A stretch of DNA of 64,000 bases, taken from NCBI GenBank assembly GCA_964513675.1, contig CAZEOD010000009.1, forward strand, positions 1 to 64,000, given 5' to 3'. The notes under the pieces are model-generated. The model was not told where the DNA came from and made no database searches. It saw only the letters and a program-made list of their open reading frames with translations. Within the stretch, counting starts at the first letter, position 1; each line of letters opens with the position of its first letter. Shown here one piece after another: positions 40,940-49,881 of this stretch. Origin of the DNA: CALFVT01 sp964513675. Its GTDB lineage: Bacteria > Pseudomonadota > Alphaproteobacteria > Caulobacterales > Maricaulaceae. Made by a program: the position numbers and the translations under genes.

Positions 40940-41374
40940 ATGGCGATTCATTTGCAAAAATTATCGGTCGGCTCGGAGTCGATACAAACCTTGAAGGATT
41001 GGCAAAAATTGGTTGTGCGCCGCCGCCTTAAAAAAGGGCTATCCGCGCATCATATCCACGTCACGCGGATGTTCCCAAAGCGTAAGGATGAACTACTGGA
41101 CGGCGGCTCGATCTATTGGGTGATTAAAGGGCTGGTACAATGCCGCAATCAAATTATCGGACTTGAAGAAACCGCGACATCTGATGGTCGCCGGGCCTGC
41201 GCGATTATCATGGATCCTAAGATTATTCCGGTTGTCCCCGTGCCAAAACGCGCCTTTCAAGGCTGGCGCTATTTGAAAGCCGAAGATGCCCCTGCCGACC
41301 TTAGCGCCATTGGCGATAGCAAAGAGCTCCCGCCCCATATCAGAGCTGCGTTGGTTGAGATTGGCGCGTGGTAG
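40940..41374 (+). CDS. DUF1489 family protein
   Basis: A 144-residue soluble protein of a family found almost only in alphaproteobacteria. Recognisable parts are AIHLQKLSVGSESIQTL at the start, HVTRMFPKRKDELLDGGSIYWVIKG and the near-invariant FQGWRYLKAEDAPADL. The function is unknown; the conserved charged residues and size suggest an enzyme or RNA-binding role, without proof. The family usually begins at the Met before AIHL, so I chose ATG 40940; ATG 40928 and 40895 are in frame upstream. Ribosome sites are weak for all. Confidence 0.88.
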   Translation: MAIHLQKLSVGSESIQTLKDWQKLVVRRRLKKGLSAHHIHVTRMFPKRKDELLDGGSIYWVIKGLVQCRNQIIGLEETATSDGRRACAIIMDPKIIPVVPVPKRAFQGWRYLKAEDAPADLSAIGDSKELPPHIRAALVEIGAW

Positions 41375-41402
41375 ATATCCGCTGTAAAAGGCGTTGATAT
41401 GA

Positions 41403-41444
41403 GCATAGTGATACGCGCATAGTGATATGCGCATAGTGATATGC
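41403..41444. repeat. Triple 14-base tandem repeat
   Basis: GCATAGTGATATGC stands three times without spacing (41403-41416, 41417-41430, 41431-41444); the first copy has C for T at position 12. The unit itself is nearly a palindrome. It lies 28 bases after the DUF1489 stop in a 267-base non-coding stretch. Confidence 0.85.
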
Positions 41445-41597
41445 GGCGCGGCCAAATGTTTCATTATAGCGCCATCGGTATCACGCAAAACCTTCAACTG
41501 CTTATAGACAACGGATTAACCTGTTTGCATTTACAGCGCGGTCAATTCACATAAAAAACATGTTTATGCGGCCGCGATCATGGGGGGCGCAAGAACG

Positions 41598-41620
41598 GGC
41601 CGCAGTAACGGTCTTTTTTT
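41598..41620 (+). terminator. Weak terminator candidate
   Basis: GGCCG (41598-41602) and CGGTC (41609-41613) form a short stem with one G-U pair, followed by seven T. It could end plus-strand transcripts from the DUF1489 gene before the convergent bioB. The stem is short, so confidence is modest. Confidence 0.45.
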
Positions 41621-41641
41621 GGAGGCGGCTAAAATAGCCGT

Positions 41642-42655
41642 CTATTCTCCTTCAATTCCCAGCCGCGCAAATAAGGCCGTGTCTTGCGATGTTTCCGGAT
41701 TATCCGTTGTCAGCAGTTGGTCGCCAGTGAAGATAGAGTTCGCGCCGGCCATAAAGCAGAGCGCTTGGGCTTCGTCGCTCATCTCTTCGCGTCCAGCAGA
41801 GAGGCGGACATAGCTTTCGGGCATCATGATGCGCGCGGCGGCGATCAGGCGGGCAAACTCAATCGGGTGAACGGGCTCGCTATCACCCAGCGGCGTGCCG
41901 GCAATGGGAACAAGGGCGTTAATCGGCACAGATTCCGGCGCGGGGTTCATATTCGCGAGTGCTAATAAAAGCCCGACGCGGTCTTCGGCCCGCTCGCCCA
42001 TGCCGACAATGCCGCCGCAGCAGACTTTCATTCCGCTTTGACGCACGCGATTAAGCGTTGCAAGGCGATCTTCAAATGTTCGGGTTGAAATCACGCGGCC
42101 ATAATCTTCCGGCGCCGTGTCAATATTATGATTATAATAATCAAGGCCAGAATCTTTAAGCCGCTTGGCTTGGTCATCGGTTAACATGCCGAGCGTCATA
42201 CAGGTCTCAAGCCCCATGTTTTTGACGTCTGAAACCATATTGCACAGCGCAGCCATGTCGCGCTCTTTTGGCTCCCGCCATGCTGCGCCCATGCAAAAAC
42301 GGCTCGCGCCGCCCGCTTTAGCGGCCTTGGCACCTTTAATCACACTGTCGATATCCATTAATTTTGAGGCCTTTAGCCCCGTATCGAAATGGGCCGATTG
42401 ATTGCAATAACCGCAATCTTCGGCGCAGCCGCCTGTCTTGATCGAAATTAATTGCGAAAGCTGGACGCGATTGGCGGCGTGATGCGTGCGGTGAACCGTT
42501 TGCGCGCGCATGAGTAAATCCATGAAAGGAAGCGCAAACAGGGCCTCGGCTTGCTCGCGGCTCCATGCCTCATGAACAGGGTGTAGCGGGGCATCGGGAG
42601 CTGCGGCGCGCGCGGGGGATGTTGCCGTCTTTGGCGTTTCAAATAAAACCGTCAT
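41642..42655 (-). CDS. bioB: Biotin synthase BioB
   Basis: A radical-SAM enzyme that inserts sulfur into dethiobiotin. The 4Fe-4S triad is Cys77, Cys81 and Cys84 (GGCAEDCGYCNQSAHF), and the 2Fe-2S ligands occur in GLETCMTLGML, YYNHNIDT and VCCGGIVGMGE. The 337 residues match the family. It lies 46 bases after panC on the same strand, so the two cofactor genes are probably co-transcribed; bioA, bioD and bioF are not in the window. The residues up to about 25 are a nonconserved Ala/Pro-rich leader, and the start may lie slightly downstream. Confidence 0.96.
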   Translation of the reverse strand: MTVLFETPKTATSPARAAAPDAPLHPVHEAWSREQAEALFALPFMDLLMRAQTVHRTHHAANRVQLSQLISIKTGGCAEDCGYCNQSAHFDTGLKASKLMDIDSVIKGAKAAKAGGASRFCMGAAWREPKERDMAALCNMVSDVKNMGLETCMTLGMLTDDQAKRLKDSGLDYYNHNIDTAPEDYGRVISTRTFEDRLATLNRVRQSGMKVCCGGIVGMGERAEDRVGLLLALANMNPAPESVPINALVPIAGTPLGDSEPVHPIEFARLIAAARIMMPESYVRLSAGREEMSDEAQALCFMAGANSIFTGDQLLTTDNPETSQDTALFARLGIEGE

Positions 42656-42701
42656 GACAGTATCTTTCTTGTTTAATCATAATCTATTGTGGGGGGGCGC
42701 T

Positions 42702-43559
42702 TTATCCAACGGCGCAATTATCTAACAGACGAATAGTTTTGCAGCGGGCAACGACTAATAATCGCGCTGGTTTTGCAAAAGGCGTTTTGGTAATAAGCTT
42801 AAGCGAGCGGCTATCAGCGAGGCTTAGATAATCTATGCTGTCAAATCCGGCCGCGATAATTTTGTTTTTGGCGGCATCTATCGCCGGTTTTATCGGTGCG
42901 CCGCCGGCTAATTTTGCCGCGCAGTCATATAAGATGATATTTAATTGCCGCGCGATAGCGAGGCCGTGTTCATCAAAATAAGCATTGCGTGAGGAGAGGG
43001 CGAGGCCGTCATCATCACGGGCAATCGGGCCACCAATAATCTTAATGGGCATATCCATATCGCGGACCATGCGGCGAATAATGGTGAGCTGTTGATAATC
43101 TTTTTCGCCAAAAAAAGCGTAATCAGGCGCGGTGCGGTTCAGAAGCTTCATGACGACTAAGACAACACCTTCAAAAAAGCTTGGGCGGTGATCGGTTTCC
43201 AGCCCATCGCCGACGCCGTTGACTTTCATATAAGTGCTGTGGTCATCAGCATAGAGACTGCCGCTCGGAATATATATCAAATCACAACCCGCTCGAGTCA
43301 GTTTTTCGACATCGCTATCTTCTGTACGTGGATAGCTTGCAAAATCTTCATTGGGAGCAAATTGGGTGGGATTGACATAAATACTCGCCACCGTTTTGCT
43401 TGCCTTTCGCCGAGAGAGGCGAATTAAGGATAAATGGCCCTGATGTAGCGCGCCCATTGTCGGCACAAAGCCAATGGTTTCGCCGCTACCGCGCCATTCC
43501 CAAATCTGGGCGCGAAGCTCTGATAGGCTTCGAATGATAAGGGGGGATGTCACCTGCAT
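42702..43559 (-). CDS. panC: Pantothenate synthetase PanC
   Basis: It joins pantoate and beta-alanine with ATP to give pantothenate, in the cytoplasm. Signature motifs are PTMGALHQGHLSLI with the HxGH nucleotidyl-transfer motif, FFGEKDYQQLTIIRRMV and the KMSKS-like ALSSRNAYF. AAGGA five bases before ATG 43559 fixes the start and gives 285 residues, the normal length; an upstream in-frame start at 43658 would add a nonconserved basic leader. It is 46 bases before bioB. The last motif region ends with RLLDNCAVG. Confidence 0.95.
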   Translation of the reverse strand: MQVTSPLIIRSLSELRAQIWEWRGSGETIGFVPTMGALHQGHLSLIRLSRRKASKTVASIYVNPTQFAPNEDFASYPRTEDSDVEKLTRAGCDLIYIPSGSLYADDHSTYMKVNGVGDGLETDHRPSFFEGVVLVVMKLLNRTAPDYAFFGEKDYQQLTIIRRMVRDMDMPIKIIGGPIARDDDGLALSSRNAYFDEHGLAIARQLNIILYDCAAKLAGGAPIKPAIDAAKNKIIAAGFDSIDYLSLADSRSLKLITKTPFAKPARLLVVARCKTIRLLDNCAVG

Positions 43560-43667
43560 ATATCCTTTTGCATATCCAAAGCGGGATTTACGCGCAAGCG
43601 CGCGCGGGGACAAGTAAAAATATGAGCCGCCGCAGTTTATCCGGGCCGTGAGTTTCAATATTGCGGT

Positions 43668-44894
43668 TTAAGAGCCTGTCAACTGTATCATCAGGCAGGT
43701 CTGCTGCTGCTGGAGTAAACGGTCACATAGGATGTTGGCATCGCGGTGGGAGAGGCCTTTTAGCCGCGCTTGAAATTGGTTGTTGCGCGCTATGACGTCG
43801 CGTGTTCCGGCCGTAGCGGCACTGCCAAGCGCGCGGGTGAGCTGAGCATTTGCGGCGCGCGGGGTAGGAAACTCACCGAGGAATAAACTCCACTCACTTT
43901 TGGCAGGGCGCCTGACTTGCAGGGCGCGGCCTTTTATCACGGGCTGGGATTGGCCATCTGCGCCGCGCAAATTCAAGATCGCTGTACTGGCATTTCGGAC
44001 AGCTTTACGCCGCGGAACGGGTTCGCGGCGCACAGTAATCGGGGCCGGCGCGGTGAGAGGCGTTTTCAGCATGACATCAAAGCCGCGCTCGATCAGGTCG
44101 CGCATATGGCGGTCACGTGATTTTCCGCTCGCGCCGCCCATGACAACAGCCACAAGGCGGCGACCATTTCGCTCCGCAGAGATGGTGAGATTATAGCCTG
44201 ATGCATTGGTATATCCAGTCTTAAGCCCGTCAACGCCCTGTGTTTGGCCTAAAAGCGCATTGGTCGTTTTCAGTGTACGGCCTTTATAACGCATGGTTTT
44301 CTGGGCGAAGAGCGGATAATAGCTACGGTGGTTTCGGATCATAGCATGAGCGAGCTTGGCCATATCCCGTGCAGTTGATCGGTGATTATTATTTGGCAAG
44401 CCATGCGGGTTACGAAATATGGTGCTTTGCATGCCGAGTTGACGGGCGCGCTGGGTCATTTGCGCCGCAAAGACAGGCTCGCTCCCGCCAATCGCTTCGG
44501 CCAGAACCATAGCGGCATCATTGGCGCTACGGATAATCAGGGCATTAATCGCATCGCGCACCAAAATGCGATCTCCGGTTTTTAGGCCAAGCTTGCTTGG
44601 CGGTTGGCTTGCAGCATAGGCAGAGACGGGCAAAGCTTGGTCAATCTTCAAGCGGCCTTGATCGAGCGCTTCAAACGTTAAATAAAGCGTCATGACTTTT
44701 GTCAGGGAGGCCGGAAAGCGCGGCGCGTCAATCTGGCGGGCGTGAATAATTTCTTGATTGTCCATATCCACAATGATCGACGCATAACGCCCTGTGACAG
44801 GCGCGGCTTTTGCGACCTGCGCTGTGCTTGGGGCTGTCAAAATGATAGTCAGCGCGCTTAAAAAAACGGTACATATGAAGCGAAGAGTGCACAT
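43668..44894 (-). CDS. D-alanyl-D-alanine carboxypeptidase (low-molecular-mass PBP, S11) with SPOR domain
   Basis: A periplasmic penicillin-binding protein that removes the terminal D-Ala of peptidoglycan side chains. After a signal peptide (about 1-30, FICTVFLSALTIILTAPSTAQ) come the three active-site motifs: Ser63-Leu-Thr-Lys66 (PASLTKVMT), Ser123-Ala-Asn125 (IRSANDAAM) and Lys225-Thr-Gly227 (DGLKTGYTN). The C-terminal 75 residues (SEWSLFLGEFPTPRAANAQL onward) are a SPOR-type domain, which binds denuded glycan at the division site. DacC/DacF-like PBPs with SPOR are usual in alphaproteobacteria. It precedes panC by 108 bases and is divergent from clpS. Confidence 0.93.
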   Translation of the reverse strand: MCTLRFICTVFLSALTIILTAPSTAQVAKAAPVTGRYASIIVDMDNQEIIHARQIDAPRFPASLTKVMTLYLTFEALDQGRLKIDQALPVSAYAASQPPSKLGLKTGDRILVRDAINALIIRSANDAAMVLAEAIGGSEPVFAAQMTQRARQLGMQSTIFRNPHGLPNNNHRSTARDMAKLAHAMIRNHRSYYPLFAQKTMRYKGRTLKTTNALLGQTQGVDGLKTGYTNASGYNLTISAERNGRRLVAVVMGGASGKSRDRHMRDLIERGFDVMLKTPLTAPAPITVRREPVPRRKAVRNASTAILNLRGADGQSQPVIKGRALQVRRPAKSEWSLFLGEFPTPRAANAQLTRALGSAATAGTRDVIARNNQFQARLKGLSHRDANILCDRLLQQQQTCLMIQLTGS

Positions 44895-45045
44895 ATAACT
44901 GACCTGCCAAAATTGGGGTTAACGGGCAATTAACAAATCTATAAAATGCGGTAAATTTCTTTTTACAACCTTTAAGCCTAAAAAAGCGAAATTAGGGCCA
45001 TTTGCCGCCTTTCCAAATGGGGTCAAAGTGCTTACTTAGGGTCTG

Positions 45046-45414
45046 ATGTTGATAAAATGCGATATTTTAAATCCTCTCCGTTTGGCCGGAGATGAAGATA
45101 ACGGCGACACGGGGCCGGGCATAGAGCGCGGCGTTGCGACGAAGGCGCGTGAGAAGACAAAAAAACCGTCTATGTACCGCGTTATTTTGATGAATGATGA
45201 TTACACGCCAATGGAATTTGTTGTTCAGATATTAATGGGTATTTTTAAAAAATCCCAAGAAGACGCGTATAGAGTCATGATGGCTGTTCATAAAAACGGA
45301 CTTGGCGTTTGCGGGATATACACATTTGAGGTTGCCGAGACAAAAGTTGCACAAGTTATGGACGCGGCTAAAAGAAGTCAGCATCCCTTACAATGTACGC
45401 TTGAAAAAGTGTAA
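45046..45414 (+). CDS. clpS: ATP-dependent Clp protease adaptor ClpS
   Basis: ClpS binds N-degron substrates and hands them to ClpAP. The conserved core is MYRVILMNDDYTPMEFVVQI (about 43-62), with the acidic DD pair and Met that line the N-degron pocket, then AVHKNGLGVCGIYTFEVAETK. The N-terminal 40 residues are a flexible extension. Start ATG 45046 has AGGG at good spacing. clpA follows after 48 bases, as usual. The 122 residues are typical. Confidence 0.95.
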   Translation: MLIKCDILNPLRLAGDEDNGDTGPGIERGVATKAREKTKKPSMYRVILMNDDYTPMEFVVQILMGIFKKSQEDAYRVMMAVHKNGLGVCGIYTFEVAETKVAQVMDAAKRSQHPLQCTLEKV

Positions 45415-45462
45415 ACTCATCCCCATCTTGTTTTATGGGGTAGGGACGAAAGGATATAAGTT

Positions 45463-47789
45463 ATGGCATCTTTCTCTCCGGTGCTTGAAGAAACCATTCA
45501 CCGCGCATTGACCTATGCGACGGACCGTAAACATGAGCTTGCAACTTTAGAGCATCTTTTATTAGCCTTGCTTGATGATAATGATGCCGCCGCCGTCATC
45601 ACGGCATGTGATGTCGATGTCGAAGCGCTGCGCACGGATATTACGCAATATTTGGACGGCGACTTAGAGAGCCTTATCGTCGAAGATTTCGAAGAAGCTC
45701 GCCCAACGGCAGGCTTCCACCGCGTTATCCAGCGTGCTGTTATTCATGTTCAGTCCTCTGGCCGCGAAGACGTTACGGGCGCTAATGCTCTCGTTGCGCT
45801 ATTTGCCGAGCGTGAGTCCCATGCGGTTTATTTCCTGCAAGAGCGGGATATGACGCGCTATGATGCCGTGAATTATATTTCCCATGGGATTTCCAAGACC
45901 GGCACGCCGTCCGTCTCAAAACCGGCCAAAGAGGGCGAGAGCGCGGGTGAGGATCCGAAAAAGCAAGACCCGCTCGATGCTTATTGCGTGAATTTGAATG
46001 AAAAAGCCCGCAGCGGCGATATTGACCCGTTGATCGGCCGAGATCAAGAAGTTGAACGCTGCATTATGGTGCTGTCTCGGCGCCGTAAAAATAACCCGCT
46101 TTTAGTCGGGGANNNNNNNNNNGTAAAACCGCCATTGCCGAAGGGATTGCCCGTAAAATTATCGAAGATGATGTTCCGGCTGTCCTGCAAGATGCGATTA
46201 TCTATTCACTGGATATGGGCGCGCTTTTGGCGGGAACGCGCTATCGGGGTGATTTCGAAGAACGCCTGAAACAGGTCATGACGCGCATGCAAGAAGTTGA
46301 AGGCGCGGTTCTCTTTATTGATGAGATTCATACGATTATTGGCGCTGGCGCAACAAGCGGCGGAGCTATGGATGCCTCGAATTTACTGAAACCCGCTTTG
46401 CAGAGCGGGAAGCTGCGCTGTATGGGCAGCACGACCTATCAAGAATATCGCCAACATTTTGAAAAAGACCGCGCTTTGTCGCGCCGCTTCCTTAAAGTGG
46501 ATGTTGCCGAGCCGACACCGGATGATGCCATTAAAATCTTAATGGGCCTGAAAACTTATTTCGAAGAGTTCCATAACGTTAAATATACAGCCGAAGCGAT
46601 TAAAGGCGCGGTTAATCTGGCAGTGCGCCATATTACCGACCGTAAATTGCCGGATAAAGCGATTGACGTGATCGACGAAGCGGGCGCGCGTCAAAAGCTT
46701 GTGGAAGAGAAAAAACGTAAGAAAACAATCGGGATCAAAGAGATTGAATTTGTGATCTCTAAAATCGCGCGCATACCGCCGAAATCTATTTCTCGCGATG
46801 ATGAGAAAACGCTGAAATCGCTCGAGGGCGATATTAAGCGCATGGTCTTTGGTCAAGATACGGCGATTGAGCAAGTGGCCTCGGCTGTGAAACTCGCGCG
46901 CGCAGGTCTTCGTGAGCCGAATAAGCCGATTGGCTCTTACCTTTTTGCCGGCCCGACGGGCGTGGGTAAAACTGAAGTCGCCAAGCAGCTTGCGATGACG
47001 CAGGGGCTAGAGCTTTTGCGCTTTGATATGTCTGAATATATGGAACGCCACACGGTTAGCCGCCTGATTGGTGCGCCTCCCGGCTATGTTGGCTATGACC
47101 AAGGCGGCCAATTAACAGATGCGGTCAATCAAAATCCACATGCTGTGCTGTTGTTGGATGAAATCGAAAAAGCGCATCCAGATATTTATAATATCTTGCT
47201 GCAAGTCATGGATAACGGCTTTTTGACGGATGCTAATGGCCGCAAGGTCGATTTCCGCAATGTGATTTTAATTATGACGACCAATGCCGGTGCGTCCGAT
47301 GCGCAAAAAGCCGAAATTGGCTTTGGCCGCGGGCTGAAAACAGACGAATCCAATGCGGCAATTAAAAAGCTATTCACGCCGGAATTTCGAAATCGTCTTG
47401 ATGCTGTGATCCAATTTGCAGCGCTGATGCCGGAACATATTGCCCGCGTTGTGGATAAATTCGTTATACAGCTCGAAGCACAGCTTGCTGACCGTAAGAT
47501 CATGTTCGAGCTGTCTAAAGGCGCGAATTTATGGCTGGCTAAGAAAGGCTATGATAAACGCTTTGGCGCGCGTCCTTTGGGCCGAACCATACAAGAATAT
47601 ATCAAAAAGCCGCTCGCGGATGAGATCTTATTTGGCAAGCTAAAACGCGGCGGCCTTGTTAAAGTCGGGATTGACCGCAAAAAGGATGAATTGACCTTTA
47701 AGATTTTAAAGCCGGAACAGCTTAAAATCGAAGACCGCCGTAAAGGCGGGAAGGGCCTTCCTGCGCCGAAGCCGACTGAGGATGCTTAG
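45463..47789 (+). CDS. clpA: ATP-dependent Clp protease ATP-binding subunit ClpA (apparent frameshift caused by a gap)
   Basis: ClpA is the unfoldase ring of ClpAP. The N-domain (about 1-150) is followed by the first AAA+ module, in which the Walker A motif is split by ten N at 46113-46122: the frame reads LLVGD/E before and, one base out of phase, GKTAIAEGIARKI after. Eleven missing bases would restore GDPGVGKT. Walker B of module 1 is VLFIDEIH; module 2 has GPTGVGKTE and VLLLDEIEKAH. Restored length is about 776 residues (E. coli 758). AAGGA precedes the ATG. I therefore treat it as one intact gene. It forms an operon with clpS. Confidence 0.93.
46113..46122. other. Ten-N gap in the ClpA Walker A motif
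   Basis: The flanks spell GGGGA before and GTAAAACC after. A family Walker A (GDPGVGKT) needs 11 bases here, so the estimated gap is one base too short and creates a false frameshift. Confidence 0.95.
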
Positions 47790-47829
47790 GGGTTAGCGCC
47801 CATCTAGCCGCTCATGACAACTCAAATAG

Positions 47830-47856
47830 CTGCGTCCCATGCGCAGTTATTATTTA
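47830..47856 (+). terminator. Weak terminator candidate after clpA
   Basis: CTGCG (47830-47834) pairs with CGCAG (47842-47846) around a seven-base loop, followed by TTATTATTT. It is 40 bases after the clpA stop. The stem is short and the T-run broken. Confidence 0.4.
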
Positions 47857-47864
47857 CTTTAAAT

Positions 47865-47897
47865 ATCAGTCTTCCCTTTACACATCAGTCTTCCCTT
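47865..47897. repeat. 14-base direct repeat across the stop codon of the ArsR gene
   Basis: ATCAGTCTTCCCTT occurs at 47865-47878 and 47884-47897, a 19-base period. On the minus strand this duplicates the last codons and the stop of the ArsR gene. Confidence 0.85.
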
Positions 47898-48213
47898 CGC
47901 GCTGTTGGGCGATCGCTCGGCTTTCGCGAACAATCGGGCCGCCAGCGGGACAAATTTCTTGCGCAAAGCCGTGAAGCGTATTGACGAGGTTTTCTTGCAC
48001 GAGTGAATAATGCACATATTGCCCTTTTTTTTCGCGGCTAATCAGGCCTGCATTTTCTAAAATTGATAAATGTTTGGAGAGTGAAGGTTTGGACATATCA
48101 AAGCGCTGCGCGATTTCTCCCGCCGTCATGCTTGCGGCTGATAGATAGGCCAAAATCCGCCGGCGTGGTGTCGAGGCGAGGGCTGAAAAGATTTTTTCCA
48201 AAGAAAACTCCAT
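47878..48213 (-). CDS. ArsR/SmtB-family transcriptional regulator
   Basis: A 111-residue winged-helix repressor. The recognition region is MTAGEIAQRFDMSKPSLSKHLSILENAGLISREKKGQYVHYSL (in parts), the classic ArsR helix-turn-helix and wing. The metal-binding ELCVCDL box of ArsR/SmtB is absent, so it is not an obvious metal sensor and rather resembles SdpR-type repressors. It is divergent from a small membrane protein gene; the shared 112-base region contains two palindromic sites (48223-48236 and 48265-48278), which suggests it represses both itself and the neighbour. There is no clear ribosome site, so the mRNA may be leaderless. Ligand unknown. Confidence 0.88.
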   Translation of the reverse strand: MEFSLEKIFSALASTPRRRILAYLSAASMTAGEIAQRFDMSKPSLSKHLSILENAGLISREKKGQYVHYSLVQENLVNTLHGFAQEICPAGGPIVRESRAIAQQREGKTDV

Positions 48214-48220
48214 TTTTATT

Positions 48221-48280
48221 ATTTAGCTAATTGACTAACTGTCTATCTTATGGTTTATACGGTTAGCTTTTTAGCTAAAT
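48221..48280. promoter_or_regulatory. Paired palindromic operator candidate between arsR-like and membrane-protein genes
   Basis: ATTTAGCTAA (48221-48230) and TTAGCTAAAT (48271-48280) form a perfect ten-base inverted repeat. Within each arm stands a smaller palindrome, TAGCTAATTGACTA (48223-48236) and TAGCTTTTTAGCTA (48265-48278), of the size bound by ArsR-type dimers. The pair lies immediately upstream of the regulator's start. Confidence 0.55.
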
Positions 48281-48289
48281 AACATTATC

Positions 48290-48309
48290 ATGTCTTGATA
48301 ACAAGACAT
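48290..48309. promoter_or_regulatory. Perfect inverted repeat in the leader of the 48326 gene
   Basis: ATGTCTTG (48290-48297) and CAAGACAT (48302-48309) pair perfectly around ATAA, just before the ribosome site GGAGAAG (48313-48319). It may be a second operator or an mRNA hairpin that affects initiation. Confidence 0.5.
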
Positions 48310-48325
48310 ATCGGAGAAGAATATC

Positions 48326-48733
48326 ATGTTAGGGACGACTTATTTACTTTATGTCACAATTAGCTTGGGCCTGACCTTTTGGGTCGGACGAACGCTGAAT
48401 AAAAATGGTCATGTTTTTTTGATGGAAAATTATCACGGCAAAGAAGCTTTGGCTTTAGCGATTAATAACATGCTGCTTGTTGGTTTTTATATGGTCAATA
48501 TTGGGTTCATTTGTTACACGTTGAAAATTACCGAAGGTGTGCCGATGAACATAGCGCAGCTCATCGAGTTTCTCAGTGTCAAAGTGGGTTTAATTGCCAT
48601 TGTTTTAGGCTTTATGCATTTTGGCCTCATGTTTGCTTTACAGCACTATAGTGAGCTTCCCAAACGGCCTCCGAACCCGCTGGTTCAAAAGCGAGAAGCT
48701 CGGTCTGTAAATCCTGCAACAGGCCGCCCCTAG
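48326..48733 (+). CDS. Small inner-membrane protein, unknown function
   Basis: A 135-residue protein with three hydrophobic helices (about 3-20, 46-68, 85-110) and a basic, Pro-rich tail (KRPPNPLVQKREARS). I do not know a named family for it; similar proteins sit next to SdpR-like repressors in proteobacteria, as here. GGAGAAG seven bases before the ATG is a good site. Divergent transcription from the ArsR-type gene and the palindromes between them suggest that it is the regulator's target, and so induced under whatever condition releases the repressor. Confidence 0.75.
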   Translation: MLGTTYLLYVTISLGLTFWVGRTLNKNGHVFLMENYHGKEALALAINNMLLVGFYMVNIGFICYTLKITEGVPMNIAQLIEFLSVKVGLIAIVLGFMHFGLMFALQHYSELPKRPPNPLVQKREARSVNPATGRP

Positions 48734-48880
48734 AAAATGGGATAAATAATGGGTTCGCCCTCATTAACCGCTCTCTCGCTTGTGTTTCTCAGGCGAGAGA
48801 GGTCATTTAATTGCGCCGTTTCAGCCCCTATTCACCTCTGCGCCTAGATTGTGCTAGGGTGATAAAAAGGAGCTATTCCC

Positions 48881-49669
48881 ATGCCTATTAACAAGCCGCT
48901 TATCTTACCGATGTCATTATCCGGCGTCTCTACGCTGCGGCGGCGCAATGTCTTATTGGGTCTTGGCGCGGCGGTGAGTTTACCGGCCTGCGAAACGCTA
49001 GACCCAACCGTTTTGGACGGCATATTGGGAACAGGCGGAGCGGGGTTTGGCCTCACTCAAGCTGAGGCGGCAAATGGTATTCGCGCCGCGCTAAATAACG
49101 GCATTGGCTCTGCGATTGGCACAATTGGCATATTTGACGGGTTTTGGCGCAATGACCTCATTAGAATACCGCTACCCGGACAGCTTGTGGATGTAAAAAA
49201 CACATTATCGCGTTTCGGCGCGGATGGTCTTTTGGTGGAGCTAGAGCAACAGCTTAATCGCGGCGCGGAAAAGGCTGTGCCTGTGGCGAAGGATATTTTC
49301 GTCGATGCCGTCAGTCGCCTCTCGATAGAAGACGCGCTCAATATCGTGCGCGGGCCTGACACCGGCGCAACGGAGTTTCTGAAGGGACGAACGCAAGCCA
49401 AATTAACGCAGGCTTTCTCGCCGATTATGGAAAATGCCCTTGGCCAGTCAGGTGCTTTGCAGATTGTTGGGCAAGTCGAGCAAGCTATCGGGGCCATTCC
49501 GTTTAATACGGGGCTGAATAATGCGCGCGGAAATCTGATTGCCCACGGCGTCAGCAAAGGGCTGGACGGTATGTTCTATTATATCGGCGAGGAAGAAAAA
49601 GCGATCCGCGCCGACCCCGTGAAACGCACGAGTGAAATATTGCGCCGCGTTTTTGGGACGCCAGTTTAA
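48881..49669 (+). CDS. DUF4197 family protein, probable lipoprotein or exported
   Basis: A 262-residue protein. Residues 20-36 (LRRRNVLLGLGAAVSLPAC) look like a signal with twin-arginine-like start and a lipobox ending at Cys36. The body has the DUF4197 pattern: LTQAEAANGIRAALNNGIGSAI, IRIPLPGQL, GADGLLVELEQQLNRGAEKA, and GLNNARGNLIAHGVSKGLDGMFYYIGEEE near the end. DUF4197 proteins are envelope proteins of unknown role. AAAAGGAG precedes the start; an internal ATG after 15 residues (MSLSGVSTL) is a possible alternative. It stands alone. Confidence 0.88.
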   Translation: MPINKPLILPMSLSGVSTLRRRNVLLGLGAAVSLPACETLDPTVLDGILGTGGAGFGLTQAEAANGIRAALNNGIGSAIGTIGIFDGFWRNDLIRIPLPGQLVDVKNTLSRFGADGLLVELEQQLNRGAEKAVPVAKDIFVDAVSRLSIEDALNIVRGPDTGATEFLKGRTQAKLTQAFSPIMENALGQSGALQIVGQVEQAIGAIPFNTGLNNARGNLIAHGVSKGLDGMFYYIGEEEKAIRADPVKRTSEILRRVFGTPV

Positions 49670-49881
49670 GCGCGCAAGCCGCTCTCAGGCGGGCCTTATA
49701 TTTACGCTTGGATTAACGGTGCTGTGATAGGCAGGGCGAGGATTATGTTAATGGCAAAACGACATTGTCATGAGCCTAGTGTTTCTATCCAAAGTGAATG
49801 TAAACTAACGCAAAACGGCGAAACATGCCTGCTGGCTTGCAATAGCTTGACATCATAGGCGGGACGTCCAACATTTAACTT

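Noticed and set aside
46215..47789. A separate second ClpA-like gene starting inside the clpA region
   Set aside because: It is the same gene after the ten-N gap; the frame change is explained by a gap length one base too short.
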